Positions 36,348-49,600 of a DNA stretch of 64,000 bases are shown here, piece after piece. Position 1 is the first letter of the stretch. Every line of letters starts with the position of its first letter. The translations under genes were made by a program, and so were the position numbers. The DNA comes from Macrotrachela quadricornifera (Eukaryota > Rotifera > Eurotatoria > Philodinida > Philodinidae). The stretch lies in NCBI GenBank assembly GCA_022393335.1, contig JAJEKB010020718.1, forward strand, positions 375,410 to 439,409. Reading direction: 5' to 3'. Under the pieces are notes generated by a model that was given only the letters and a program-made list of their open reading frames with translations, had not been told where the DNA came from and searched no databases.

Positions 36348-37676
36348 AGTAGCATTTATCATTAAAATGATATCCATTAATTAATATCAAATGAAAAATG
36401 TATCATTTGAATATTTCTTCTAATACATTTAAAAAAGCTTGGAAATTTATTTCAATTCTTATTAGAAATATTCAACTTTATTTTATTTTAATAAACCTTC
36501 AGAGGTATCTGTTGTTTTTCATAGTGACAACATTATATGATACTTTTAAGTACGTGTATTAACAATTTTTTGCATTTTATACAATAAATATCTCTAATCA
36601 AATTCGATAATTCAAGTTACTTATAAAGTAATTAAGTCAATGTGTAATTATGCAAAATATAAAAGAAAAGGTACAGCTCACTTATTTTATATTGTATTTT
36701 TCAATATGACATTTTAATGAGTAACATCAATTCTAAATAAAATTAGAAAGCATATTGTATTGTCATATAAATGGTTATACTATCATTATGTATAATGAAA
36801 ATGGTACATACGCTAAAATTAATAATTTTCAGAAATAAAAGATTTTCTAGAACTTATAATATTAGTCTAGTGAAGTTTATTAGATTTCTTTAGTAATTAA
36901 TGATTCTATAAACTAAAATTTAATATCAATAAGTAAAGGTTTAAATCATAATAACTGTTAACAATGAATATCAGTCATTGTCTTTAATGTATATACGACT
37001 AACTTTCTATCAACGAAAAATGTTTTGATAGTGCAAATAACAAATTGATCATTGTGAAATTTTCTAGAATCCTTTAAAGATCTCTTTATATTAAATATTT
37101 TGTATTCATATACAAAAGATGAAGAAAATATCTTAATTTAACATTTTATTTTCGTCTCATATGCATTAAAATACTCAATTAAAAGTGTCGTTAGCTATTC
37201 ACTGTGATATTCATGTTATCCATCATTAATTTTATTCTTTCTTTGACAAAATTTTCATTTCATTTCATTATTTATATAACAAAAATATTAATGATGATGC
37301 AGAAATAGCCAAAATATTTTGGTAGCTGTATTGTCAGCAAATTGTTGAATTGTAATTAAAAAAAGAAACCAATTCTATATCCTTATCTAGTTCTTGTGAT
37401 AAAATGCACGTATTAACAATGTCATTTCTTTCTAGTCGTTCTCTTTTGTTTTTCTATTAAGAATATTTGAAGAAGCACTTAAATACTTTCACATACATTT
37501 TTAATTTTGAATGCGAGAAAATGTCTTTCATATAGAAGAAAATATATTCACGCGTTAGAACAATATATTAATCATTATAGGTGTTACAATGAAATAGTTC
37601 AGAAGACGTAACTATCAAATGTGAGAAAGATAGATGTATATTGTATTGTTGTTTTGTGAAGAAGGTTGATATATTT
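36348..37676. other. AT-rich, no recognisable feature
   Basis: No gene, RNA or repeat is recognised in this very AT-rich stretch, up to the next fold-back. Confidence 0.4.
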
Positions 37677-38162
37677 GTAGACATTTTTTATTTTCTTCTT
37701 AATAATGAGATGTTGTTATTTATAGAACTTGCAATGTCTGAATTTTAAATAATTAATTTGTTTCAAAATTGTGACGTTTCGTTATAGTTTACAACTTCAT
37801 CAGATAAAAAAAAGAGAAATGAAATGACATAGCTATATTTATACATGCGTGATAATAGTTTGGTTTATTGTTTTATTTTGTTATAATAGTAATGCGAAAC
37901 AAGACGGTAAAGTATTAGTCTGGGTTGAAGGTTCAATTCCGCATCACTATTATAACAAAATAAAACAACAAACGAGACTATTATCACACATGTATAAATA
38001 TAGCTAGGTCATTTCATTTCTCTTTTTTTTTTTATCTGATGAAGTTGTAAACTGTAACAAAACGTCATCATTTTGAAATAAATTAATTATTTAAAACTCA
38101 GACATTACAAGTTCTATAAAAAACAACATCTCATTATCAGGAAGAGAATTAAAAATGTCTAC
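37677..38162. repeat. 486-bp fold-back element with T-loop-like centre
   Basis: The ends GTAGACATTTTTTATTTTC (37677) and GAATTAAAAATGTCTAC (to 38162) are inverted copies, and the match continues through GAGATGTTGTT...AACAACATCTC, CTTCATCAGATAAAAAA...TTTTTATCTGATGAAG and TTTTGTTATAATAGT...ACTATTATAACAAAA. The unpaired centre (37892-37950) reads ATGCGAAAC...GGTTCAATTCCGCAT; it has a short ATGCG/CGCAT stem and a GGTTCAATTCC block like a tRNA T-arm. It has no coding capacity. Confidence 0.7.
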
Positions 38163-38289
38163 TAAGATATATATTGTGCACTGAATATTTTGATCAATGG
38201 AATGTTAAGGATTTATAAATTGGAATTATTTTCTTTCATCTATTCTTTTATATATACTCTTCTCTTATCTATTTATAGACTATTCCATT

Positions 38290-38992
38290 CTTTAAAGAAA
38301 TAATAGAAACTTGTAGTTTTAATATAGGATTTGAATTTTTTTATTCTTTTTTATTATAATTGTTGGAATTTTCGATCTTATACGATCATTTTCAACATAC
38401 CGCGACCTTTTATACTAAATTTTACAAGACGTAAAAATGAGACGAAATTAACTGTACAACATATACATGAAAAAATTTGTATGAATGAAACAACATTAAC
38501 ATTTAACATCATGATCATTCACATCACTATTTGATGTTTTTACATATTTGAAAGCTGGCGATTAAATTCAATACCAATATATCTATAATTAATTACTCAA
38601 GATAAATAAGTACTACTTTTGTATAATAATATATGAAATAATTGATAAATCTTCAGATTTTATAATAAATTTTGAATTCGTCTTGAGTAATTAATTATAG
38701 ATATATTGGTATTGGATTTGATCGCCAGCCTTCAAATATGTAAAAACATCAAATAGTGATGTGAATGATCATGATGTTAAATGTTAATGTTGTTTCATTC
38801 ATACGAATTTTTTCATGTATATGTTGTATAGTTAATTTCGTCTCATTTTTATGCCGTGTAACATCTAGTTTAAAAGGTCGTGGCATGTTGAAAATGATCG
38901 TATGAGATCGAAAATTCTAACAATTATAATAAAAAAGAATAAAAAAATTCAAATCATACATTAAAACTACAAGTTTCTACTATTTCTTTAAA
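38290..38992. repeat. 703-bp fold-back element
   Basis: The left arm starts TCTTTAAAGAAATAATAGAAAC and the right arm ends GTTTCTACTATTTCTTTAAA. Matching inner blocks include CGATCTTATACGATCATTTTC (38371) against GAAAATGATCGTATGAGATCG, and AATTAATTACTCAAGA against TCTTGAGTAATTAATT around an 80-bp centre. The arms are about 90% alike by eye. It lies 130 bp after the previous fold-back but shares no obvious sequence with it. No transposase is encoded. Confidence 0.75.
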
Positions 38993-40434
38993 ATTTATTA
39001 GAAAATCTCAAGATTTATCAATTATTTCATATATTCCATTCTTTCACTGTCACATCAAAATTACCAATGAAGATAATGACTTTCATTATAATCTATATAA
39101 GGAAGAAAATCATTGCGATTATATCTTCTGATTATTTTGTTAGTAAATACCGATAATACCTACTGGTACTGAAAGATTTCTAGTATTTATAACAAATGTA
39201 TTATGTAAGTCTATCTCGATATACATTATCTTTAGATACTTTCATGATACTATACGTATGCTACCATTATGATTAATGTCCTCTTCATAAAATATATTGA
39301 AATATAGCGGCTTATGTATGTTTCATAGTTCATCCACTTTAACAGATATGTATAGGAAAGTTGATAGTTAATAAAATTAACGAGGAAACATTCTCATGTG
39401 CTGGAGCGTTTTCAAGTGGGACTTTGACGCAGCTTATAGACCTTAATGAGTTGTGTTTATGGTAAAGAAAAAAGGTCGTGCTTATGACTTGTTTTGGAGA
39501 CGATCGATCATTCTTACTTTTACAATGGTAAGAGTTGTTTTATTATTGTTTATATACGATTCTCAGGTAGTTTTGTGTACTGGTTGATAACCCACAATGA
39601 GTACTATTGAATACCATATTTCAATATATTATTCGTTCACCTTTTAAAAGAATAAGATACAAATAGCTATTTTTTGTGGATATCACGACATTTTTTACAA
39701 CAATAGTATCAGTATTTTTGAATAATTCAGCTAAAAAACAGCTGAAATTCATCGGATATATTTTGATTTTCTCTTTTCAATTTTGGGTTTTCCCGTTCGA
39801 CCAAATATTCATGACTGGATTAACATTGGAGCTGTTCAATGTTCAATCTAATAATCCCGATACAATATTTCTGATGAATTATTTACAAATATTATTTCTA
39901 TATTTTGCATCATTACTCTGTTCTAAACGCCAGTTCCGATAAAATTGTACTAAAATGATAAAATAAAAACATTAGTTATATTGTTTTTCCTTTCTTGTTT
40001 ATGTTAGTAGCTAGAAGAAAAACATTTTTAAGCATATAAACATAATGTAAACTATCAAGACAGATTTTTTCGTTTTTACTCAGTAGAGATGGTCGACCAT
40101 TTCCATGTCGATGTTTAGATTAATTTGTTTATTTAAATTATTGATATTGTAATAGGTAGTCCTGAATGAAATGTTTATTTCACAATGAATAGTAGGAGTA
40201 GATTGTATACATTTCTTTAAAAAAATACAGTATTAATACATAATGATTTTTTAAATCATTAAATAAAATATATGTGTGTCGAAAAAAGGAGAAATCACAC
40301 TTCTGTATGGTCACCTTGTAGTATACCTAACGAACATATGTTCCTAGAAAAATCAATTTCGTAATTACTTTCTCATGATAATAAAATCGCTAAACAAAAA
40401 ATTTAATTTTGTGTAAGTTTTTTTTTTACTACAA
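38993..40434. other. AT-rich stretch with one doubtful frame
   Basis: An 88-codon plus-strand frame at 39676-39942 starts with GTG, not ATG. It reads FWVFPFDQIFMTGLTLELFN and then FLYFASLLCSKRQFR. This could be the end of a decayed GPCR-type gene, but the support is weak. Nothing else is recognised. Confidence 0.25.
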
Positions 40435-40482
40435 AAGAATCTTGTCTGAAAGTAAAGAATAGAGCAAGATTATCGATTGGTG
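40435..40482. repeat. Solo copy of the 36.3-kb element end
   Basis: GAATCTTGTCTGAAAGTAAAG, then AGCAAGATTATCGATTGGTG, repeats the right terminus at 36282-36347 with a short internal deletion. No second end is seen nearby. Confidence 0.5.
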
Positions 40483-40588
40483 TACTATCTGAAGAAAAAA
40501 AGACAATTGAGTCTATGTCGTATAGTTTTAAAACGCGAGACAAAACAAAAAAGTGCAACGAGACTTCTGTTATCGACAGTATGTATGA

Positions 40589-40830
40589 TTTATAATAAAT
40601 GATAAAAGCGGAAACATTTTATTTTTTTTTTTTGACTAACTTACAGGAAATTGCGCATTTATGTTATTTTTAATAAATGATGAATAGCGAAAATTGTTTG
40701 TCTTCCCTATTTTATAGTAAAGTATTCACTTATATTATTTCTAATACATGATGAATGAAAAAATAATTTTTTACTCTTTCTCTAGTTTACAGTGAAGCCA
40801 TTAATTATAAAAAATAATTTAATCGATGTA
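40589..40830. repeat. Degenerate tandem repeat, units of about 75 bp
   Basis: Three diverged units begin TAATAAATGATAAAAGCG, TAATAAATGATGAATAGCG and TAATACATGATGAATGAAA. Each continues with a T-rich block and a short TTACAG or TTATAGTAAAG-like segment. Unit borders are approximate. Confidence 0.35.
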
Positions 40831-41566
40831 TTCATATCTTATTTTATTATTTATTTTTCAAACGATAGGTACGCTCTGAAAACGCATTTATATTACAGCT
40901 CCAATGAAACATTTCATGCTTACACAAGTGCTTTATTTCATTAATAAAATTAATAAATCAGGAACATTTTTTTTCCTTTCTAAACATATTAGTGTAAGAC
41001 ATTTTTTTCAATAATTTTTGAAGCAATTAATAGCAGTTGAAGGTTCATTTATATTCGAATTCGAATTAAACGGTAAAACGAATGATGCTCCTCGGACAGT
41101 TACTCCCCACTTCGACTTAGAATTAAGCTTTGGTGTTTTTTTGCTGACAAATTCAAAATAATTTTTAAAGATTCAAAAATTGATAGAATTACGAAAAAAA
41201 TTAAAATGATTAGAAATTCGTGCAGAAGTTAAGATCACTGAAAACTCACGAATTAATTCTAATTATATGGCTAATTTTATTGAAAGTTTTATCGGAAGTT
41301 CAAAAGGTGGTAGTAGAGGGGTACAAATACATGAAGGACATAGAAGAGATCAAGTAAGAAAATAATTTAGATTATCAAGGACATTATGACAAAAATAAGA
41401 AACAAGAAATGACAGTATTCCTTTCTGTGTTATATCTTCTTTAAATTATTTTTCTGATCTTATTCTAATACACTACAACTAATTAATTAATCTCTTCAAT
41501 TAGCTTGATTTCGAAATTCGTATATCTATTTCGACAATACTTTTTAACTAGTTTCCCTTAAAAGAA

Positions 41567-42064
41567 ATCATCAACGTTTTCGAAAGAGGAAAACCCATAT
41601 TTGAACATTAAGGTTATTTATACGTTATTAATGAAAAATCGAACAATAATAAGATATTATGGTGCTGTCGTAATTGTCGTCATAATCAATGTCGTGGTCG
41701 ACTTCCTACAATTGATGGTCAAACTGTACTTACAGTTGGTGAACATAACCTTGCAACAACTCGTTCAGCAGGTGAAGTAATCGCAGTACGTCTAAAAATG
41801 AACAATGCAGCTAAAAAAATTAGTCATACGACACATGATATTGTGGCTGATTGTGTGTCCGGATTATCTGATTATACAATCTCAACATTACCAAATTTAC
41901 AACATATTAAACGTACTGTTCACCGAATTTGTCAAAGACATCAAAATTCATTATCATTACCAGCAAATCATGATTCGCTTGTTATTGATACACAATATAT
42001 AAAACAGTTCGTGGTCGAACATTTTTACAATTTGATTCCGGTCCAATTGATCAATGAATATTAA
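41567..42064 (+). pseudogene. FLYWCH-type zinc-finger fragment
   Basis: The frame runs from about 41567 with a single in-frame TAA at 41609, then is open to 42064. It shows a FLYWCH finger: GYLYV, then LWCCRNCRHNQCRGRLP, then GEHNL, giving the Cys and His ligands in the usual spacing. A helical region follows (VADCVSGLSDYTISTLPNL and KRTVHRICQRHQ), like the linker between the finger and the MULE or DDE parts of FLYWCH proteins. FLYWCH fingers bind DNA and occur in transposase-derived genes. There is no convincing start or further domain, so this is most likely an exon or the end of a dead gene. An upstream exon near 41270-41360 is possible but unproven. Confidence 0.6.
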
Positions 42065-44412
42065 TATTTTCAACCAAGAAAAAATAAAAAATGTTAAAAA
42101 CTGCAAATTATGCATATTCAGATGGTATATTATAATCAGTAAAAATTCTCCTTTCCTGTTGCTGTATTGCTTATGTTCATTTCATAGAGTTATACATTGT
42201 TCTTGTAAGTCATAAGAGATTTATTCGATGTTGTCATAGAAAAGCAAATGTCATTAGGGAGCATGTGTCCAATAGTGTGGGACTTGAAGGTTGAATCCAG
42301 GTATTCAACTATTCATTTCAATTTCTTTCGTTCCATGAAACGAACACACCAGTATTCATTCGTATAGTTGCTCAACGCAGCATCCTCCTTCTGATAGAGA
42401 AAATAAAGACACATCTTAAATACTAAATATTAAGGAAGCATTTCAAAATTTTTCCCATCCGGTTACATTTTGATATAATATTTGTCTCTGATGTATGTAT
42501 ACATATATACGAAATATATTTTTTCACTTCTTTTCAATATTCTTTAGCTCTAAACTATTCATTTTCTCCAAAAGCAATAAATTTTTTTAATTCATTATAA
42601 GATTTCTGTCCAATTTTAGTACGTTAAAAATGTAATAACTATATTTTTCTCACTCTTTCTTGAGACTTTTTTTTGAACATCAGCCATGTTTAGCTTGATA
42701 TAATAAAAACTCTTTAAAAAGTGCTGAAAACTTGATGAAATATATTATAGATGAAAAAAGTTTAAATAGAGTAGCTTGTTTTTTGTATAGCAAATCTGAT
42801 TGATTATTTTCTTTCACAGAACATATTAACTCAGATAATTGTTATATACCGCGTATAGAAAATAAGCTAATTAAGGAAAATAGTGTAACAAGAAATCTAG
42901 AGACATGTATTGTTAAATAATTCTCATGATATAGAAATAGAATGTGATCATATAAACAATAGAACCAATAAACTTATCTAAATTTGAAATAGCAACTATT
43001 TTCAGAAATAGAAAAAATAATTATTACAAAATCGTTATACCACAAAAATCATACGCTTTGTGCCTATCTATTTAAATTTAATAATGTTCAAATTTAAAAA
43101 CTGCGCGAAGAAACTTCAGAAATTTTTGACGCTAGTGATGAACCTGAGTTTCATTAAGAAAATAATAACATATACTGGCTTATTTGTTGTCAAAGGCCGT
43201 CACTTTTTTCATCTATCTTTCTTTCTTTTTAAGTCGCTTTGCTAGCGGTTGATAGCAACGCAATTAAAAGCGAGATATTATATCAAAATGTAATTAAAAT
43301 AAATTCATTATACCGCCGCTGAGCGGCATGAGAACGGCAGGGCAGCCGACCGGACGGCAAAAATTTTGAAATGCTCCGTAATACTGCAGAAAAAAATCAC
43401 CCCAAATTCAGATTTCACATCCTCGATTCCCTTCAGTTAAACTTTGTAGAAGAAGGATATCATTAATTATGAACTACCAGTTAATCGATTATCGAGTATT
43501 GGCTGGTTTTTAATTAATTATTGAGTATTGGTTAATTATTAATTGATTCGAAAACCAGTATCAGTACCTAACAATTGAATAACGTACGAACATCAACTAT
43601 TTATTGCCAGTAACAGCTCAGCGCATTATCCTTGTTTCAGTATAAAGAATATAGGGAAAATAAGTGGACTGAATATAATCGAATACTTTAGAACTTTGAA
43701 TTTAGAACATTCTTGGCATGGAATTTCATTGGAATCATATAAATTGAACATATGAAAACAAACTGTATATTGTTATAGATAAAACTAAGCCAAATTTAAT
43801 CCCTTATATCTAGCTCAAAGATTTTCTATGTCAATATTTAGTTTGACAAATTTTTGAAAACTCTATTCGATGATTCTGATGTGCTCTTTTAAATGAAATT
43901 ATTCTAAGACTATTCCATTATACTGATTCGATCATGTGTCCTGAAAATGGTTTACGTTAACCACTAAAATATATAAGGAAATAAGATACTTTTAATACTA
44001 TAAAAAGAATAGCTCGAGTTTGTATTATCTATAGTAAAGAAAAAATCTCTGTTATAACTCTTATCGTTTATTAGAAAATAAAAATCTACTAAAAAGTATT
44101 GTTCTATAGAATATTTCATATTAAGTAGACTCCTTATACTTACAACATTTATATTTCGAGGATGACTAATTTTTTTGAGCTAAAACTTCCAATTTATTCG
44201 TAATTCAGATACGTCTGTTTATTGTAAACATATTTGTCAAGTCGACGAAATCAATCGAACAATGGTAATTATCGTTTATATCTTTCAAATAACACCTAAA
44301 TATTTCTATTTTAGATTATAGTAATTTACAATCTCAATTACTTTTCATTACCTTTTACGTGATTTTAAGTGTGAAATTAACATATATTGCTCATTAAAGA
44401 TACTATCAACAA
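42065..44412. other. Intergenic, 5' side of the glycosyltransferase gene
   Basis: A GC-rich patch at 43310-43370 (GCCGCTGAGCGGCATGAGAA, followed by GCCGACCGGACGGC) stands out from the AT-rich background and may be a transposon end, but no partner was found. A simple repeat with TTATTGAGTATTGGTTAAT-like units is at 43480-43560. No gene is seen. Confidence 0.4.
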
Positions 44413-45510
44413 ATGCTATCCCAGTTATTAATGAATGCTAAACGTTCTCGGACAGTACTTGCTGTTCCACTATTGATCTGTTGTATAATATTTGCAATTA
44501 TATATAAGTATATTGGTATTATATATGGGAATCGAATGATCGCATTTACTACACAAATTACTTCTAATAGTCTCTCAAAGATGACTGATCAATGGAATGC
44601 TCTTGCGAATGATACTAGTATGTCTGCATTTCAAATATTTTTTCGTCATGCTTCAACAGAAAGAAATTCATCTTATCCATTTATAAGTGGTGATACATTT
44701 CGTGCATTATCAGATCATATTTTTGATGAAACAACAGATGTGAATAAATGGATCGATCGTATTTGGGAAATTGGACGAGGAGATATTGTCTTTCTTAAAT
44801 CTGATATGTTAAATCCGTTTTTCACTAACAATATATTTGGACAGATCCGTCATCCATTCGTACTTATTACTCATAATAGCGATGTATCAACACCAACACA
44901 AGAGTTCCATTGGGTACTGAACGATAGTAAAATTTTAGCTTGGTTTACTCAAAATCCAGATGCTAAACATAGTAAATTGTTTCCTATTCCTATTGGAATG
45001 GGAAATACTCGATGGACACATGGGAATGTTAATACACTTCAAAAAGCTCTTCATATGCATCGAAAACCATTTCAAAATAGAACAAAACTTTTATTTGTTA
45101 ATTTTCAAGTCGGAACCAATCCGACTGCGCGTTCAAAAGCTCTTGATTGGGCACACCGTTCATTTAATGTAACACAAAGCAAACTGACATCTTTTGATGA
45201 TTATTTGAAAGATATAGGTAATACTAAATTTGTTCTATCACCTCCTGGTAATGGTTTAGATTGTCATCGAACATGGGAAGCAATGTTAATGGGTGCTGTT
45301 CCAATTGTTCTTCAATCACATTTAGATCCTTTATTTTATAATGAATCTATTATTGTAGTCGATGATTGGAATCAATTAAATATGAGCTATTTACAAACAT
45401 TAAATTATAATGGAATGCCAAGTCGAAAAGTATTTGCTAAATATTGGTATGAACGTTTATTACAAGCAACTGGTCGTTATGAAATGTCGAAAATGATTAA
45501 TGTTACGTGA
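44413..45510 (+). CDS. Exostosin-like (GT47-type) glycosyltransferase, type II membrane protein
   Basis: A 365-residue single-exon protein. Residues about 16-36 form a signal anchor (VLAVPLLICCIIFAIIYKYI), which puts the rest in the Golgi lumen. The C-terminal half contains the exostosin-like core: KFVLSPPGNGLDCHRTWEAM, then GAVPIVLQSHLDPLFYNE and VDDWNQL, in which the Pro-x-Gly-x-Gly and Glu residues form the nucleotide-sugar site in the family. The middle has the LFPIPIGMGNTRWTHGN segment found in related proteins of algae, fungi and rotifers. Its substrate is unknown. AATAAA at 45597-45602, 87 nt past the stop, is a good poly(A) signal. The gene looks intact. Genes of this type are often multicopy in bdelloids and some may be of non-animal origin; that cannot be judged here. 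Confidence 0.85.
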   Translation: MLSQLLMNAKRSRTVLAVPLLICCIIFAIIYKYIGIIYGNRMIAFTTQITSNSLSKMTDQWNALANDTSMSAFQIFFRHASTERNSSYPFISGDTFRALSDHIFDETTDVNKWIDRIWEIGRGDIVFLKSDMLNPFFTNNIFGQIRHPFVLITHNSDVSTPTQEFHWVLNDSKILAWFTQNPDAKHSKLFPIPIGMGNTRWTHGNVNTLQKALHMHRKPFQNRTKLLFVNFQVGTNPTARSKALDWAHRSFNVTQSKLTSFDDYLKDIGNTKFVLSPPGNGLDCHRTWEAMLMGAVPIVLQSHLDPLFYNESIIVVDDWNQLNMSYLQTLNYNGMPSRKVFAKYWYERLLQATGRYEMSKMINVT

Positions 45511-46641
45511 TGATTTCATTTGAAAAATTATTAATCATGTCTTTCAACTTTAGAGTTGCCCATGGAGTGACAATTTTATAGTAACGACATTTTATAAATA
45601 AATTATTGCAATGTATTTATCATTTTCCTATAAAATCTGAGAAATGTTGGAATATCGAAATAGAAAATAGAATCTCTCTTTCCGAGTCTACCCTACACAT
45701 CATAAGAGTTCTGTTAACGATGCTATCTTTCATCTTTATTAGTAATTCTTAATCTCGATCCTGTTCATTTCTTAACAAAACATGGAAGAATTCTTAACAG
45801 AATTTTGTCTTGAATTCTAATAAATTTTGTTTGCAAAATATCTCAGAAAATTTTGATAGAAATAAGAGAAAGAATTATGTCATAATCTTGCAAATCGTTG
45901 TGGATAAATCAGACGGATCATATTTCAGTTCATTTTCGATCTTCTTATGAAAATCTTCGGTAAGATTCTTTTTTTAAATGTATGAACACTGGCTGAAGAC
46001 CTACAAACTCAAGCAATGATACTTTGTCTTCAAACAGTGTGATGAGAATATGAAATATTCGATGAGTGAAGAAAATCATTAATTATGTGCATAAAGATTT
46101 GTCATAATAATTGAGTAAGATTTGCTTCTTTTCAAATACTTGAGATTAAACCGTGCGTTAAAGCTTCCACTAGACTTGCGATCATGGAACTTGTATATAG
46201 TACGAATAATTGAATTTTTAAAATTGTTGAAATTCAAAGAGGATTTATATATTATGAATAGTAAAAAAAAGTAATCAAAGCTTCTACGTAAAAAAATAAT
46301 TTTCACCTTATCTGACGAAGCTACAAAACGAAATGAGAGAGGGAAAAAAGATAGTCTTGCCGCCACTATATAAGCATAATAAATATAAAATAAAAGGATG
46401 TAAGCATAGGCGTATTAGCTTAGCATTAAATTAATACTAATACTAATGTTAAGCTGATATCTCTATCCAAGGGAAAAAGAAAGTAAACAATGTCTGACTC
46501 TAACGATTGTTAGATAGGTTGCATCTATCTTTATACCTCTAAATATACTTATTGTCAATCGACTTGTCTTTTTCAACAAGTTTTTTTTGTATCATAGTTC
46601 TTCTTGTGAGAGAACAAGAAATTAGTATCGTCGTCATTGTC
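45511..46641. other. Intergenic between convergent genes
   Basis: This separates the plus-strand glycosyltransferase from the minus-strand membrane-protein gene. Apart from the poly(A) signal at 45597 I see no feature. Confidence 0.4.
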
Positions 46642-49600
46642 TCATTTTTGTTGATTTTGACCAGTGTTGGCCAAGCACTGCTTGAGATAGATAATTTGTC
46701 GATTTAATTCATCGTTTTGATTTTTCATGATGACAATGTCATTCGAAAGGCGCTCAATTTTCTCACCAAATATATCGAGCCGCTTGTCGTAGTATTCATG
46801 TGGATGTTCTACGGCCAAATGATCGGAGGAGTAAACAGTTCCAGTAGTTGATGGCGTCGTCACTGAAAACAAAGGTTGAACTAATAAGAATAAATCAATT
46901 AGATTTGTTTAGATTATCATCTAGAATATCATTCCTTTCATCTCTAGAGTTACAAAAGAAAAATAGGAAAATTCGATGGATATTTCAACAATATTAACAA
47001 TGAATATGTTGAATTTTGATGAAATGTTATACAACTCAAGATTCTAACTAATTTTGTATATGAATAATATATAGTCAATCAAAGGTCGGTATATAGAATA
47101 TAGATTTTGACGTTATAAATCACAAAACTCTGGAAAACATAAATATTTTCATACACAATTAGGTTCTAAATAAAAATGTCGAATGTCTACGACTTGAATA
47201 GAAGAACTCAAAGGCATTCACAACATTGGATTCCAATTTTTTAAGAACTTTTGTTTCCTTACACTATAATGTCCATCGAGAGCCCTATTGTGATTTCGGT
47301 TAAGAAAATCTTCTGAACTACTTCGCATAAGTTTTTAAATTGATTCTCAAGTTGAAATATTGTTTGTTTTTCAATAAAAGTTTTTGTTTAGCTCACAATG
47401 AAGTGTAAGGAGTATGTTCTTGTTTTACGAACATACTGCACAACTTTTAAAAATAAGCATCCTCTGTAAGAATGTCAATTGCACCGATGCGGAAAACTTG
47501 AAATGATGCACAAAATTAACTTTCGACAAGATCCGCACGATCTTCAGAACAAAATTTATCGGCACAGTCATTAACTATTTAGATAATGGTTTTCAGAACC
47601 TTCTTTTTATTCCGATGATAGAATACTCAATTAGATTGGTTGCTTACATTGATTTCATTTCTCAATAAACATCGTCGTATGTTATCGGATATCTCGGATG
47701 GTCTTGAAGAAACATTCTTAAATGACACAAAAAGTTTTAACTTACCAGCCGAAAGAAATGATGAAGCGTCTTGTTCGGTCTTAGTTACTAGGTTTCGTTT
47801 CAAGTTTTGAGTCGATTGAACATTTGTATCTTCTGCAGTGAGTTGTGACGGTGGCTGTGAAGAAAGATTGAAAAGAGTTAGGAATAAAAAAATATGCATT
47901 ACATATAGCACCATCATCTGCTTCAAATATTGTGTATTTTCTCATGACTTTTAAAATTTGGAATTCTCTATTTTGATTATAAGATTTCAACTATAGAATA
48001 GTCATAGAAAAGTTAGAAGGTTTCACGACAAAACAAAGCATATATTATTCGATACAATGTTTTGTATAGACTTAAGCTTTTCATCAAATATTGTGAATAA
48101 AAAATAAAAATACTAGAATTTCAGTAGAAAATACTCACCTTTATCTTGTATAGAAAGTAACAGGTGGCTAACTAACTTTAGATTGTCGAAATAATAAAAC
48201 AATGAGATAAATATAGTTGTGCATGACACTTTATACATAACAAATAATGTGCTATATGTAAAATTGTGATATTCTTGAAGTATTTCGAAAGAATGATTCG
48301 TTTGCTTTATACATCGAATTCCTCGAAATATGCTAATTTGCTTTTTTTTAAGAACAGAAAGAAAGATATGCAGCGGAACCTATCATGAAGCCGTAGAATT
48401 TAATACATAAAATGTCAAAGAAAAGTGACTTACGTTAATAGTTGTCACTGTTTGACTTGGTTGGCATTTTTGTTCAAGAGGATCGTGACGAGATAGTAGA
48501 TGACGTTTAAGAAGGGGCTGACACCAGAGTTTATAAAGAACAAATAGCAAAGCAATAACGTCAAGGATTGATAAAATAAAGAGAAGTGTACGGAAAACAA
48601 GTGCCGCACGACGTATGTTCGGCGATTGATGATATTGAACAAAATAAGACTGCTCATTGAACTGAATGGTAAATGTCGTTTCATATGACATATATCGTAG
48701 GTACTGTTCACGTACTTCAAAGTCGAGAGGAGTTGAGAGACTATCGATGTAGTCTACAGTTGGTTGCCATCTACCAGTATAAAGTACTATTCCATCATCA
48801 TTGTCAAGTGACTCTATGATATTGATCACTTTCACAAGTTCTACAATAAACTTGGTCGAGCGTCCAATAGTTTGATTTTTCGTATCAAAACGAGTGCATG
48901 TATCAAGAACGTGTAGTGTGTGAACTACTCCTTGAGTCTTTCGAGGTTCACTTGACAATCCATGCAAACAAAGGCGAAGAGCTCCAATGAAATGAACGCC
49001 CTTCATATTAACTTTAACAGTAGATGTATGACTAGATAGATTGAAACTGAATGAGCCGGTAATGTTTTGTCGTGAAAGAGTGCAACTAATTTTCTTCATT
49101 TGTTGAGGAAAGACATTGTCTCTTATAAGTTGAATATTAATATTATCACACTCAGCTCTAGTGTTTATTAAATCGACGGTAATCTGAAATGGTTGTTCAT
49201 CGAGCATATCAAAAATCAACCATTTATCGACTTTTGCTTCTTTTGAAGATCGATAGAGAGGAACATCACGTTTTATATTTGTTTCTTGCAGATTTTTGCA
49301 CGATCTGTTTGTTATATCTTCTGACTTGTCATACGAATGAAGATAATGGTAGGCAAACCAGCAATAATATATGATAATAGTAAAAATAACCAGTGATATT
49401 AACCCACCAATCCATCGTTCTCCTTCGCTGATAATGTCGATGTGCTTAAGAACGCGTTTTGTTCCTTGACGATGAATATTGAGTGCAGTTATCGGTCGCT
49501 TTTTGATAATTAACATAATGAACCACAGAACGAAGCAGATTACTGTGACGAGAAGAGCCCAGAATAGTGGTGAGATCATGATACAATGAGATGACATGGT

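Noticed and set aside
37892..37950. A functional tRNA gene
   Set aside because: Only the T-arm-like block and a short end stem are seen; the D and anticodon arms do not form.
39676..39942. 88-codon frame as a real gene
   Set aside because: It has no ATG start and only a vague resemblance to the end of a receptor; reported only inside the intergenic entry.
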